Assembly (NCBI GenBank): GCA_003116995.1
Contig: BDSL01000001.1
Span: forward strand, 124,001 to 188,000
Source: Yamagishiella unicocca
Lineage: Eukaryota; Chlorophyta; Chlorophyceae; Chlamydomonadales; Volvocaceae
Reading direction: 5' to 3'
Length of the DNA: 64,000 bases
A model generated the notes under the pieces. The model was not told the DNA's origin. It did not search any database and was given only the letters and a program-made list of their open reading frames with translations. Below are positions 33,505 through 44,764 of this stretch, one piece after another. Position 1 is the stretch's first letter, and each line of letters starts with the position of its first letter. Both the position numbers and the translations under genes were made by a program.

Positions 33505-35599
33505 ATGCTTGTCGATAACTTTGAAGTCCAGTCGCCCAATGTGGCGTACTCGGACGAGTTCATCACCAGCACGTATGAGTATGCGTCGACGAAGCTGGAC
33601 CGTGCTGCTGATGGCAAATGGGTCGTCAAGCCGACCAAGTCCACTTACCAGTTCCGCGTCGACCGCCGTGTCCCCAAGCTCGGGTAAGTTCGTGTGCCTG
33701 CTTGTTTGTTGCCATTTTGTCTTCGAGCGCAGCGCCGCGGCTCGGAGAGGAAGGGCTTTTGGTCGCGAGCTATGCCGCCTTCCCGCGCAGAGTGATGCTC
33801 GTGGGCTGGGGCGGTAACAACGGCACCACGCTCACCGCTGGTATTCTTGCCAACAAGCAGTAAGTTTGAGCAATTGTCCAGGTGTCTGTTGTGGCTTTTG
33901 TATTCTTCTTGTTTCACTGGCGTGCGACCGATCATTCCCGACCCGGGCTTTCTGTGCAGTGGTATCACCTGGATGACCAAGGACGGCCTCAAGAAGCCCA
34001 ATTTCTATGGCTCTCTGACCCAGGCTGCCACGGTTCGCGTTGGCAACTTTGAGGGCGAAGAGGTATACGCGCCTTTCAAGGCGCTGCTGCCCATGGTTGA
34101 GCCTAATGACATCGTCCTCGGCGGATGGGATATCTCCGGCATGAACTTGGCGGAAGCGATGGAGCGCAGCAAAGTCCTTGACTGGACCCTGCAGGAGCAG
34201 GTTGTGCCCTACATGCGCGACATGGTGCCGATGCCGGGTACGTATCGGATGAGGCGGATAAGTATTCATGTGCGCTATTGAAGTAAGATCCTCAATGTCA
34301 TATGCCTAATGCAGTCCGTCGACTGGGGCGCATGGGGCCGACCTGTGCAAACACGCGGCTTGCCCGTCTAATTCCTAGTAGACGATTGGGCTTTGTGTGT
34401 GTAGCCCTCTCCCGGGATACGAGCCCTACTGCTTTGAATTGAAAGCACTCCGAACGAAGGATAGATGGATTGTGGCAATTGTATGTGTTCTCTCGTGGGC
34501 GTGCGAGCCGTGCGCACCACGCGCACCGTTGATGATCCTAATCAGGGGGTCGAATCCATAGTCCGTTTCCTGACTTTGCCGTACCACAATACTTGCAGGT
34601 ATCTACGACGCAGACTTTGTGGCAGCCAACCAGGAGGAGCGCGCTGATAACTTGATCAAGGGCAGCAAGCGCGAGCAGATGGAGACGGTTCGCCAGCAGA
34701 TTCGCTCCTTCAAGGAGGCTAACTCTGTGGACAAGATCGTTGTCCTGTGGACCGCAAACACAGAGCGCTTCGCCCAGGTGGTTGAGGGCCTGAACGACAC
34801 TGCCGATAACCTGATGGCCTCTATCGACCGCAACGAGGCTGAGATTGCGCCCAGCACTCTGTACGCCGTGGCGTGCGTGCTGGAGGGTGTGCCGTTCGTG
34901 AACGGGTCGCCGCAGAACACCTTCGTGCCGGGCATGATTGAGATGGCCGTCAAGCACAACGTGCTGATCGGTGGCGACGACTTCAAGTCGGGTCAGACGA
35001 AGCTGAAGTCGGTGCTTGTGGACTTCCTCGTGGGCGCGGGCATCAAACCCACGTCCATTGTGTCGTACAACCACTTGGGCAACAACGACGGTTTAAACCT
35101 GTCAGCTCCGCAGACTTTCCGCAGCAAGGAGATTTCCAAGTCGAATGTCGTCGACGACATGGTGGCCTCCAACAGCATCCTGTACGCGCCCGGTGAGCAC
35201 CCCGACCACGTGGTCGTCATCAAGTACGTGCCGTACGTTGGCGACTCGAAGCGTGCCATGGATGAGTACACCAGCGAGATCTTCATGGGCGGCCGCAACA
35301 CTCTGGTCATTCACAACACGTGCGAGGACTCTCTGCTTGCAGCTCCGATCATTTTGGATCTGGTACTCCTTGCAGAGTTGATTACGCGCATTAACCTAAA
35401 GAAGGACGAAGATGAGGAATTCCACGGTTTGCACCCCATCGCCGTGCTCCTGTCTTACCTTACCAAGGCACCTCTGGTGCCCTACGGCACGCCCGTCGTA
35501 AATGCTCTCTCCAAGCAGCGGGCGATGCTCGAAAACATCCTCCGCGCCTGCGTCGGACTCGCGCCAGATAGCCAAATGCTGCTGGAGTTTAAGGCGTGA
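33505..35599 (+). CDS. INO1: Myo-inositol-1-phosphate synthase
   Basis: The enzyme converts glucose-6-phosphate to inositol-3-phosphate with bound NAD, the first step of inositol synthesis. Four exons, 33505-33683, 33791-33859, 33960-34237 and 34599-35599, give 508 residues, the usual family length of about 510. Family landmarks follow in order: [15 protein letters not shown], the NAD-binding loop [93 protein letters not shown] and [16 protein letters not shown]. The protein ends LLEFKA. Nothing is missing and there is no transit peptide, so it should be cytosolic. TGTAA at 36170-36174 gives a 3' UTR of about 570 nt. The gene converges with the armadillo gene on the minus strand. Confidence 0.97.
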
Positions 35600-36169
35600 G
35601 GTTCTGGGCAACACCGTGGGAGCAGTGGGAGAACATTTTGAGGGTGTGGAGGTTGCATAGCGTTCATAGAATGTTGCGAGTGCGTAGGCGGGAAGGGACG
35701 AGCTTAATGAGAATGTCGCCCTCCAAGCGAACATAACCCAACGTGCTTCGTCGTGGCCGAGGGGATCTGTTACAGGGGGTGCACGTTTGGTTGTTGGGGC
35801 GAACGTCCGGGTCCGTTCCTCGGAGTGTAGCAGTACCGTATTGTCATGTGTATGGCAGGCGTAGATGCAATTGTTGCGCAAATACTTCGTTGTTTCATCT
35901 TGACTCTGCATGTGCGCCGTTGCCGTTGCTGAAGGAACAATGAAGGCCCCTGGGGGTCTTGGTCCTCAGCAGCCGGAACATTGGCATTCGCTGATAACTT
36001 TTTCGCCGGCTGAGGGTCCGCTGTTTCGTGTCGAGACGGAGTTGGGCGCAGAAGTACACTTTTACCTTCTTACATTTCAGTATTCGAGGTGGGGGATGCG
36101 CACCGTTTGTTGGCATCTACGTAAATTCGTCGTTGCCCACATTCTGTGTATTTACCTATTGAGGGGAAT

Positions 36170-36174
36170 TGTAA
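36170..36174 (+). promoter_or_regulatory. TGTAA polyadenylation signal of INO1
   Basis: It lies 571 nt past the stop codon. The region from here to the minus-strand signal at 36733 is intergenic between convergent genes, and I see nothing else in it. Confidence 0.55.
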
Positions 36175-36732
36175 GCCCCACAGGCTCATTTGAACGCGGT
36201 CTGCTCTTTTATTGGTAGGATGACGTGCGGCGATAGGAGCGAGGAGTGAAAAGAGGGCGGATGTATACAAAGGGACCATGTCCTATTATCTACGTGCTGG
36301 ATTGTCCCTACAGCCGTACAGCGTTTTGAAGTCTGATGGGACATGTCAAGAATGGAAGATCGCTGTGTTGTCAATCCACAAGTCACATGGGGAAAGCAAG
36401 ACACATGTAAGATCGAGTATCATGTCATTCGCCATTCACCCGTCACTACCTGGGCTAGCTTTCATTGACCGATTGTATCATCGCGACGGAGCGTCTGCAG
36501 CTCTTCACTCAGAATGAATAATAATAGTACGATGGCTACACGACATTGGCGCAGCAACTTATCAATGGATCTCATCACGAAGCCTCTTGCGATGGCACGC
36601 AGTATCCTGACAATCCAAAGACGCTTCTGATCTTGAACCGGCAAGTCTGTCATAGACACAGCTAGGTACTCTAAACCCGCAGCATCTCCATCGAAGAATG
36701 CCAGCAACCCCTCCACGATGATGACAACTGCC

Positions 36733-36737
36733 TTACA
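36733..36737 (-). promoter_or_regulatory. TGTAA polyadenylation signal of the armadillo gene (minus strand)
   Basis: TTACA on the + strand, 131 nt past the minus-strand stop codon, gives a short 3' UTR. Confidence 0.55.
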
Positions 36738-36867
36738 GGGCCCCTGGCTAGACGTTTCAGTGCTGGCTGCAGCAGCCCCAATCTGCGTTGTGATCACATC
36801 GATCTCCCCCACATCCGCACCCCTGCTCTCATTTATCCTCTTCCCCGCCCCGTCCAGCCTGATTGCG

Positions 36868-38772
36868 CTACAGCCTGACGCCCATTTCCAGCGCCACCGC
36901 AGCCAGCTTATCCTCCGTCTCCGGAATCTTGAGTAACTCTGTCAGAATCATCCGGCTGCGCACTCCGCACATATCAGTATCGGGAAGGCCTTTGGCTGTC
37001 ACGATGCGCACCAGGGGCTGCAGGATTCCGGCGCTCAGCGCGCGGCTCTTGGCCTTGGCGTCCATCAGCGCCAGGTTGTGCAGCGCACCCAGGGCGTGCT
37101 CCATGACCTATCAGGACAAGTAGACGCCGTGTCATGGAAAGAACAAGTCATTTCAGAGCATGAGGGGGAAACCGAGGGTGCCGTGCGGGATACGGCAGTC
37201 CGACGGCTACTGGGCTGATGCGGGTGGATGGGTAGCGCTCATGGAGCATCGCGGCACCCGACGGACAGGCACCGGAGCGTGTGTGTTGAGGGGCCTCATC
37301 ACCCGCGGAACGTCGCCGCAGCTGATGCGACGGCGCGTGCAGCCACCCGCCTCGGCTCTAGTGGCCAGCCCCCGCACCTGACCGCCTACACACCCCGTCG
37401 TGCACCTCGCTGAAGTAGCTGGCCCGCGTTCTTGGAACCCCCAGTCGCACCCACGTGGGGCCCCCACCGCGCACGCACCGGCTCGCTGACCGGAGCCACC
37501 CGCAGCACCTCCACCAGCGCCTCCACGCCGCCCTCCTCGCGGATGGTCCGCCGGTTGGTTTGGTCTGCCGCTAGGTTCATCAGCAGCGTCACGGCCCGAT
37601 CCAGGTTTGGCCTGCTCATGTCCGCGGCACGAACAAACCTGCCACACAATCCGGGGCGGGACAGGGGCGTGCGAACAACCTTGTGGCGGGTGATGGATGG
37701 CGCGCGGGCATCTGCTGGTCGCTGTGCAGGCTGCCAGTATGTGGCAGGACAGACACAGGCCGTCGCCTTCGCAGCAGATCCCGCCGCAGCTTGAGACACG
37801 ACGGACCCCCCCAACATCATATCGTGATGGGAACTGGGGACCGAATGTGTGGACTTTTACGCCAAAACATGAAGGGCCCGAAAACGCGCTTCCCATCGCT
37901 GCCGCCCACCCTGGCCTCACCCGATCAGCCGCGCTTCGTTCCACCAGCCCCTCGTCGCCTCCTCCCGCGCCACAGGTCACCGGCTGCCATCCCCCCCTTC
38001 TCGCCTGCACGCCGTACGCCTTGCCCCGCGTTCCCACCTTATAATGGGTGCTGCCGACCCAGCCAAGCACACCCTCTGGCGGCCCTCCGGATTGAGCGCC
38101 ATGATGGACATCGCCTGCATCACCGAGCCGGCTAGCTGCGTGGCCGGGCCGTCCTTCAAGATGGCTACCAGCTCCGCCATAATGGCCGAGTTGGCCACCT
38201 CCACGGGGTAGCCCCGAGCAATCTTCTTTACGCGCTCACAGGCGCCCATTGCTAGCATGGAGTTGCGCATCTGCGGCAGGAAAGGGAGGAAAGAGAGGGG
38301 GGTTTCAGGGCTTTAGGGTTTAAGGGTTTCAAAGCGGAACGGGGGAGCCTGGGAGCCTGAGGCCTGAGAAGGGATGTTTCCCGCCTGCCGTCACACACTC
38401 CCAACACCCGTCGGCAATCAGATCGTGGAGGCAGGTGGCCCCAGTGGCCCGGAGGCTCACACCGGCTGCCTTCTCTGTACCTCGCCACCATGATAGCCCC
38501 CTCCCCAGCGAAGCCGCCATACGCACCTTCAGACACCCTACTATTTCGTGCACTACTCGCTCCTCAGGCTTCTCTGCCCTCAACAAGTCAGCACTGGCCT
38601 CTGACTGCACCACAACGCTGGTATGCTCGCCATCCTTCTTAGCCGGCGAATGTATGGAGGGCAACACCTTGAGCTTCGGTGCAGCACCAATCCCAGAGTT
38701 GGAATGCGCTGGGCCATGGCTTCTAATACGGATGCTGCCAACGGGATCCGCTAGGCTCGCGTCCTCTTGCAT
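36868..38772 (-). CDS. Armadillo-repeat protein
   Basis: Four exons, 38772-38527, 38270-38059, 37638-37479 and 37107-36868, keep phase and give 285 residues. After an N-terminal polar stretch of about 60 residues the sequence is alpha-helical with armadillo spacing. Typical helices are NSAIMAELVAILKDGP, GSVMQAMSIMALNPEGRQ, RAVTLLMNLAADQTNRRT, EEGGVEALVEVLRVAP, MEHALGALHNLALMDAKAKS and LSAGILQPLVRIVTAKG, with the GxLxNLA pattern of the family. Such repeats form a binding superhelix; the partner cannot be read from the sequence. The start ATG (MQEDASLADP) is the first in the open frame, but upstream in-frame codons are open to about 38883, so an earlier exon is possible. A small extra exon near 37430-37406 would break phase and I left it out. 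The gene is divergent from the THO6-like gene. Confidence 0.72.
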
Positions 38773-39444
38773 AATCTTCCAGGATGCGCTGCCGAGCTGC
38801 TGGTCGTTGACGAAACACAACAAAGTATTAGAGGTATAATGACGCCGGGACCAGTCCAGTCCACACGAAACTCCAAGGTGCACACGCCATCAGCTTTATG
38901 AGCCGGAAGCTTAGGATATGAGCATCCAAGCGCTGCAGGTTAGCAGCGAACGGGCGCCTTACCTAGCACATGCGTGGCACAGCACCCGCCAGTTCGCCAA
39001 AGTTGCCCTTGGATGATTTAAAGGCCTAATGTTGAACCTTAATGTTCTATAATGGCGGCACGTATCCAGAGCACAGGCGAGAGAGTGCCCAACTGACGAC
39101 CGCAAGACTCTGCACCTTGTCCAACCAAAGAAACGAAATGAATTGAAATAAGCTATGCCGACCTATTTATGTATCAAAATTGCATTCCGTGGCGATTTGC
39201 CGTTTTAAGCATTGGTGTTCTTACCCGGCGCCAGGGTAGCTTTTCCTGTGGGGAACGACTACTAGCCCTAATACTGTATTATGCCAAAGGTAATGCAATA
39301 TACCGATATTTGTGGATATATTGCGCTTTTAGAGTAGTTCCAGCGCTGTCCAAACGACGAATTCCTACCTTGCAAACATTGCAAACAGACTGAGCACACA
39401 GCGCAATCCTTGCGAAATTTCCATAACATGACATTCGATTGCAG
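38773..39444. promoter_or_regulatory. Divergent region between armadillo and THO6-like genes
   Basis: This stretch holds both promoters and very probably the first exon of the THO6-like gene, which I could not place; an ATG at 39052 (MAARIQSTGE) is one candidate. Base composition is notably AT-richer between 39120 and 39420. Confidence 0.4.
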
Positions 39445-42400
39445 GTGGGTGCAACAAGCGGCAGGTCGTTTGTTCTGGCAGCTGCAACACTTTGCCCTGC
39501 CAACCGGCCCGACTGCAGGAGCTACGACCTCAAATCGTATGCATGCGGCATCCTACAGAAGCGCACTGAACGGTTCAGCACTGTGTACGCATGCTGCTTC
39601 ATAACCTCAGCCGAGGTGGCCAGCTCGGGAGGGGAGGGGGAGACACACTGCGACGGGCGCCCAGCTGCGGACATGCTGTTGACGGCCAGCAGCACTGGCG
39701 ACCTCAGGTACGCGTTTGTCGCCCTCACGTAAGGTTTGTGTATGGGCTGGAGGAAAGGCTCCCATTTCTCGGCAGCCATTGCGGTCCAGCACAGTCCGAA
39801 CACAAACCGCCCCCTCCGACAGCCCTCCCCCCCCCCACCACCACGAAACCCCCTTGCTGGCGGCCAGGCTGTACCGGATACCCGACATGGTTCAGCGGTG
39901 GACTGCGGGGCAACAGTCAGCTGAGGCCAGCTGCAGCTGGGGGGCGCACCAGGGACCCGTCTACTGCCTGGCGAAGGCGGGAGCAGGTACAGCGGGACGG
40001 GAGGGCCTGGGAGTGAGGGAGGGAAGCCAAGGGGCCTGAGAGGGAGGAGCTCAGGGGCTGGTGGATATGAGGCTACGGCGGGGGATGGGGTGAGTTGTGG
40101 AGGGACGGGCTGGGGCGCCGTTGGGCGGGGTTGGGGGAGGGGTAAGCGAGGAGGCGAGTGTAAGGTTGGGGGGGGTAGCGAGGAGGAGGCAGGGTTGTCG
40201 GGGTCAGTCGGGTGGGCGCGGATCGGGGTGACAGCTGTCGAGCCGTGCAAAGCCTTGCAGCATCGGAAGGCGGAGAAACGAAGGGCGATGGAAACGCGGA
40301 AGGGAACCGGTGCACTGGCGGGTTTCAACCACCTGGATAACAAATCACAGCTCACCTCTGGGGACATGCAGCATCGGACAGCATCATGGTCCCCGCGAAA
40401 CCGCACCCTGGGTGGCTTCCTCGCTTTGACCTCCCCTCCGCCTCCACCTCCCCTCCGCCTCCACCTCCGCCTCCGCCTCCACCTCCCCTCCGCGTCGTCC
40501 TCCTCCTCCCCTCCTCTCCTCCCCCCCCCACCGTCTCTGCCTTCAGGCTCTGAGCTGTTGCTCCTCAGCGGCGGCGACGACGGCCACGTGCGCGGCTGGC
40601 GGCTGTCAGACGTGCTGCGGCAGTTGCAGGCCCAGGCGCTGCAGGCGCAGCACGGCGCCGGGGGGGCTCCCGCGCAGCCGCAGCAGCTGGCGCCGCCGGA
40701 GGGCCCCGGGCGGTCCGCGGAGCTGCGCTTGAAGCCCTGCCTGGCTGTCCGGCTGCCACGAGCAGAGAGCCCCCTGGCGGCCATCTCGCTGCCCCCGGCG
40801 GTGCAGGCGCTGGCGCTAGGGGGCGGGGCTGGCACGACTGTGTTCGTGGGTACGTGCCGGGGGGGGCTGACGGGGGTGACGGGGTTGCCACGTGGTCGGG
40901 TGGTCGGGTGGGGGCCGCCGAGCTGCCTGACCCCCGCGCTGCGAGGGTGCGCCTAGGCCTCTGTGAATACTCATGGAGCGCTCGCCCCGGGGGCCTTACT
41001 TGACGCGCGAAGGTTTCTGGAGCCTGCATGTGAGGCCCTAGGGAGCTGCAATGGGCGCTCCTGTGCCGGCCTCAGGGGTCTCCAACCTCCGGTGCCGGCC
41101 TCAGGGGTCTCCAACCTCCGGTGCCGGCCTCAGGGGTCTCCAACCTCCGGTGCCGGCCTCAGGGGTCTCCAACCTCCGGTGCCGGCCTCAGGGGTCTCCA
41201 ACCTCCGGTGCCGGCCTCAGGGGTCTCCAACCTCCGGTGCCGGCCTCAGGGGTCTCCAACCTCCGGTGCCGGCCTCAGGGGTCTCCAACCTCCGGTGCCG
41301 GCCTCAGGGGTCTCCAACCTCCGGTGCCGGCCTCAGGGGTCTCCAACCTCCGGTGCCGGCCTCAGGGGTCTCCAACCTCCGGTGCCGGCCTCAGGGGTCT
41401 CCAACCTCCGGTGCCGGCCTCAGGGGTCTCCAACCTCCGGTGCCGGCCTCAGGGGTCTCCAACCTCCGGTGCCGGCCTCAGGGGTCTCCAACCTCCGGTG
41501 CCGGCCTCAGGGGTCTCCAACCTCCGGTGCCGGCCTCAGGGGTCTCCAACCTCCGGTGCCGGCCTCAGGGGTCTCCAACCTCCGGTGCCGGCCCCTCCTC
41601 ACCCTCCTCGTCACCGCCTGAACCCCCCAGGCTGCAGCGATGGCGGGGTTCACGCGGTGGACCTGGCTAGCGGCGCAGTGCGGCAGCCCGCGGGGGGCGG
41701 CCACGCGGCTGCGGTGCTGTCCATGGACCACCACGGTCCCACGGCCTGCCTGGCCACCGGATCGGAGGTGAGCGCGGGTGCGGCCCTGTAAGCGTACGGG
41801 TGGTAAGGATGTGGGTCGGGGATGTGGGTCGGGGATGTGGGTCGGGGCACGCACGCCCTGCCGGGCGCAGTTGCGAAGGCCGCCCTGCCGTGGGCTTGCC
41901 CGCTGTGCTATGCATTGCTCTGGGGTGATGCTCCCTGCTTGCAAGCAGGTCACTGCGCCCCCTGCCGGTGCGCCCCGTGTTGCCCTCCCCGGTCCCCGTG
42001 TTGCCTCCCCCGCGCCATCTGCCTTCTCCTCCGCCCTCACGTCTGGTGCCCGCTGCCCCGCCTGGGGCGCCCGCAGGACGGTACTGTGCGGTTGTGGGAC
42101 ACTCGGGGCGGCGGCGCCGGCAGCTGCGCCCGCACCCTGGACCCGGGTGCCGGCCGGGAGGTGGGCGGGGGCGGTGAGGCGCTGCGCTGCCTGCGCAACC
42201 CGCACGTGTCGTGCCTGCGCTTCGAGCCCAGCGGCAGCTGGCTGCTGTGCGGCCACGGCGGGGCGGGCGGCCTCAGCCTGTGGAACCTGGGGATGGCGCA
42301 GCGGTCCAGGCAGGTGGTCACGGGCTTCGTGCCGCAGGTGGGACGTCGGGGGAGGAGAGGGGAGGGGAGGAGAAGGGGGGGGAGGGAGGGGAGGGGCGAG

Positions 42401-43583
42401 AAGACAGGGCCAAAGAGGGTAGCAGGGCCGAAGAGGGTAGCAGGGCCAAAGAGGGTAGCAGGGCCAAAGAGGGTAGCAGGGCCGAAGAGGGCAGCAGGGC
42501 CGAAGAGGGTAGCAGGGCCAAAGAGGGTAGCAGGGCCAAAGAGGGCAGCAGGGCCAAAGAGGGTAGCAGGGCCGAAGAGGGTAGCAGGGCCAAAGAGGGC
42601 AGCAGGGCCAAAGAGGGCAGCAGGGCCGAAGAGGGTAGCAGGGCCGAAGAGGGTAGCAGGGCCAAAGAGGGTAGCAGGGCCAAAGAGGGCAGCAGGGCCG
42701 AAGAGGGTAGCAGGGCCAAAGAGGGCAGCAGGGCCGAAGAGGGCAGCAGGGCCAAAGAGGGTAGCAGGGCCAAAGAGGGTAGCAGGGCCAAAGAGGGCAG
42801 CAGGGCCGAAGAGGGTAGCAGGGCCGAAGAGGGTAGCAGGGCCAAAAAGGGTAGCAGGGCCGAAGAGGGCAGCAGGGCCAAAGAGGGTAGCAGGGCCGAA
42901 GAGGGTAGCAGGGCCAAAGAGGGTAGCAGGGCCAAAGAGGGTAGCAGGGCCGAAGAGGGTAGCAGGGCCGAAGAGGGTAGCAGAGCCAAAGAGGGTAGCA
43001 GGGCCAAAGAGGGTAGCAGGGCCAAAGAGGGTAGCAGGGCCAAAGAGGGTAGCAGGGCCAAAGAGGGTAGCAGGGCCGAAGGGGGTAGCAGAGCCAAAGA
43101 GGGCAGCAGGGCCGAAGAGGGTAGCAGGGCCAAAGAGGGTAGCAGGGCCGAAGAGGGCAGCAGGGCCAAAGAGGGTAGCAGGGCCGAAGAGGGTAGCAGG
43201 GCCGAAGAGGGCAGCAGGGTCAAAGAGGGCAGCAGGGCCAAAGGGGGCAGCAGGGCCAAAGGAGGTTCGAGGGTTTGGCGCTCACCTCCTACTGCTAACA
43301 CCGGCCTGCCCGCACAACCTTGCTGCCTAACCCCGGCCCCCAGGCCATGGCCGTGCAGCCTGCCGAGCTGCTGGTGGTGGGCAGCGAGGGGGCCCTCAGC
43401 CGCTACAGCATCGCGCTGGAGGGGGCCACCAGGCAGCCGCTGGCCACCCGCTCGGCCTTCGGGCTGGACGTGCACCCCGACACCGGAGCGGTGGCGGTGG
43501 GCGGCTGCGGGGCCTCCCTGGAGCTGCTGTCGAAGTACGGGAAGAAGACGGGCAGCGTGTTCTTCGCGACGGACGAGGACTGA
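39445..43583 (+). CDS. WD40 protein, probable THO complex subunit 6 (first exon not placed)
   Basis: Six exons are clear: 39445-39707, 39868-39986, 40547-40849, 41631-41767, 42077-42337 and 43344-43583. Together they give at least 440 residues; the start codon must lie in an upstream exon. Near the N-terminus, YACGILQKRTERFSTVYAC resembles the helix that opens THO6 proteins. Blades are marked by LLTASSTGDLRLYRIPD, LLLSGGDDGHVRGWRL, GCSDGGVHAVDLASG, ATGSEDGTVRLWDTRG, SCLRFEPSGSWLLCGHGG and LLVVGSEGALSRYSI. The C-terminus, SAFGLDVHPDTGAVAVGG, fits the plant THO6 ending. THO couples transcription to mRNA packaging and export. Intron 3 contains a perfect 29-bp minisatellite, and the last intron contains an 18-bp array that is open in frame with the preceding exon. 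TGTAA is at 44001-44005. Being a WD40 propeller is certain; the THO6 assignment is likely. Confidence 0.72.
41063..41592. repeat. 29-bp minisatellite, 18 perfect copies
   Basis: The unit CCTCAGGGGTCTCCAACCTC followed by CGGTGCCGG starts at 41070 and recurs every 29 bases to 41563, with no difference that I can see between copies. It lies in an intron of the THO6-like gene. Because 29 is not a multiple of three and the unit has no stop in any + strand frame, the array appears as long repetitive ORFs; these are not genes. Confidence 0.95.
41808..41847. repeat. 13-bp tandem repeat, three copies
   Basis: GATGTGGGTCGGG occurs three times in a row in the intron that follows the fourth placed exon of the THO6-like gene. 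Confidence 0.8.
42406..43266. repeat. 18-bp variable minisatellite, about 48 copies
   Basis: The unit is AGGGCCRAAGAGGGYAGC, with two independently varying positions (A/G and T/C) that create four unit types in an irregular order, plus rare singletons. It fills most of the last intron of the THO6-like gene. The period is six codons and no stop occurs, so the frame entering from the upstream exon reads as repeated GPKRVA or GPKRAA until a stop near 43330. Confidence 0.95.
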
Positions 43584-44308
43584 CGCGCGCGTCCTCAACG
43601 TAATAGTTCACTGTCGTACATAACGGACGACCGCCAGCTGGGCGCGTGGCAATTGACCTGCGCGCGTGGGGGTGGTGGCTTGGGATTTGGGTTGTGGGGG
43701 GGTCGCGTTGGGGTGAGCTTAGGGCGGCTGCGATATGGCAATGGATGCCCAGGCGCGCGCTTGCGGGCGGAGTGGTGTTGGAAGCGGGGGGCTACGCCCC
43801 CATGAGTGACTAGGCCGGGGGGGGCCGCCGTCCGAGGCGCCCTCGAGGCGCGCGGAGCTCCAGTAGCTGTGCGTGCAAGGGGTCTGGCCGATGACCAGCA
43901 GCGAAGCCACCCATGCGTGTTCTGGTTCTGGTCTGCAAGCACGGCGGGGTGCTGCGCGGCGGTGCGGTCGCTGGTGGTCTACGAGCCTGTCGCCGCGTCA
44001 TGTAACCTGGGGCTAGGCACCAGAGAACAACACGAGGGAGGGCATTACGTGCTTGGCTGGAGCCCGCTGGACCCGTGCTGTGCCCTGCTTACCAGCGGCT
44101 GCTGGCGCCTGCTGAGTGGCCCCAAGCCGCAAGGTGCTGCTGCTGGGGCACGTACCCGTACCGCCCCAGGCTGCCACTTACTTCCTTGGTTTGTTGGCTG
44201 GTGCCGGTGGGTGCCCGTGGCGAAACAAGGGGTCCTGGCAACGCGACGTCGGGACCGCCATCCTCAGCCCCAGTCAAACACACCTGGGGACGCGCCATCC
44301 GGTCACGC

Positions 44309-44352
44309 AGCAAGTATCCACTCAGCAAGTATCCACTCAGCAAGTACCCACT
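44309..44352. repeat. 15-bp tandem repeat, three copies
   Basis: Three near-identical copies of CAGCAAGTATCCACT, the last with one C-for-T change, lie between convergent genes. Confidence 0.75.
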
Positions 44353-44534
44353 CAGGGGCCTCCCTGGAGTCCTGGCAGCCCGCACCCAGGTTGCCGTACC
44401 GACCTGCGCTGCGTCCCATTCCCCGCGGGAGGTGCCGCGAGGTCAAGTCAGGACCCAGGCCGGGAACGGGTCCAGCTCGCCGGCCCCCTTCCCTACAACC
44501 CCAACGGGCATAAAAACCGGGCTCTCAAGACGTC

Positions 44535-44539
44535 TTACA
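44535..44539 (-). promoter_or_regulatory. TGTAA polyadenylation signal of the low-complexity ORF gene
   Basis: TTACA on the + strand about 230 nt past the minus-strand stop supports transcription of that strand. Confidence 0.5.
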
Positions 44540-44764
44540 TATCCGCGCGGGGTCCTTGTTTACATCCGTCTAGACATAGCAGCTGGAGTTGACACTCGAC
44601 CTCCGGGCTTAGATAGCTGAAGCAAGTCCTCCAGGATGCAATGCCAAACGTGTACACCGAACAATTCGTCATCGGTTATTTATGTTCAGTGGCGACCCAA
44701 GGGTTCCCTCTCATGCCCCAGCGGGTTTCCTCGCCATCCGTGCACCCCTCCGAGGCGAACGCCC

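Larger units (their letters stand above)
43584..44764. other. Space between convergent THO6-like and low-complexity genes
   Basis: Poly(A) signals for both neighbours lie here: TGTAA at 44001-44005 (+) and TTACA at 44535-44539 (minus-strand gene). A 15-bp unit, CAGCAAGTATCCACT, is repeated three times at about 44309-44352. I find no gene. Confidence 0.55.

Noticed and set aside
37406..37430. 25-base extra exon in the armadillo gene
   Set aside because: It has splice-like ends but breaks phase with the exon before it; joining 37479 directly to 37107 keeps phase.
37207..38070. 287-residue minus-strand frame rich in Gly and Arg
   Set aside because: It overlaps the armadillo exon at 37638-37479 in a different frame. 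The armadillo reading has helix periodicity and splice support.
39522..40835. 437-residue minus-strand Pro/Ser-rich frame
   Set aside because: It is antisense to three WD40 exons of the THO6-like gene and is low complexity throughout.
41063..41592. CRISPR-like array
   Set aside because: Units are contiguous with no spacers, and the genome is eukaryotic.
41051..41791. Overlapping 166-246 residue open frames with a 29-residue repeat
   Set aside because: They are the 29-bp minisatellite read in different frames. The array sits in an intron and the unit simply lacks + strand stop codons.
42211..43623. 470-residue SRAKEG-repeat frame (+) and 426-residue LALLPS-repeat frame (-)
   Set aside because: Both are the 18-bp array. 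The frames do not match the exon frame of the host gene, and the last real exon reads in another frame.
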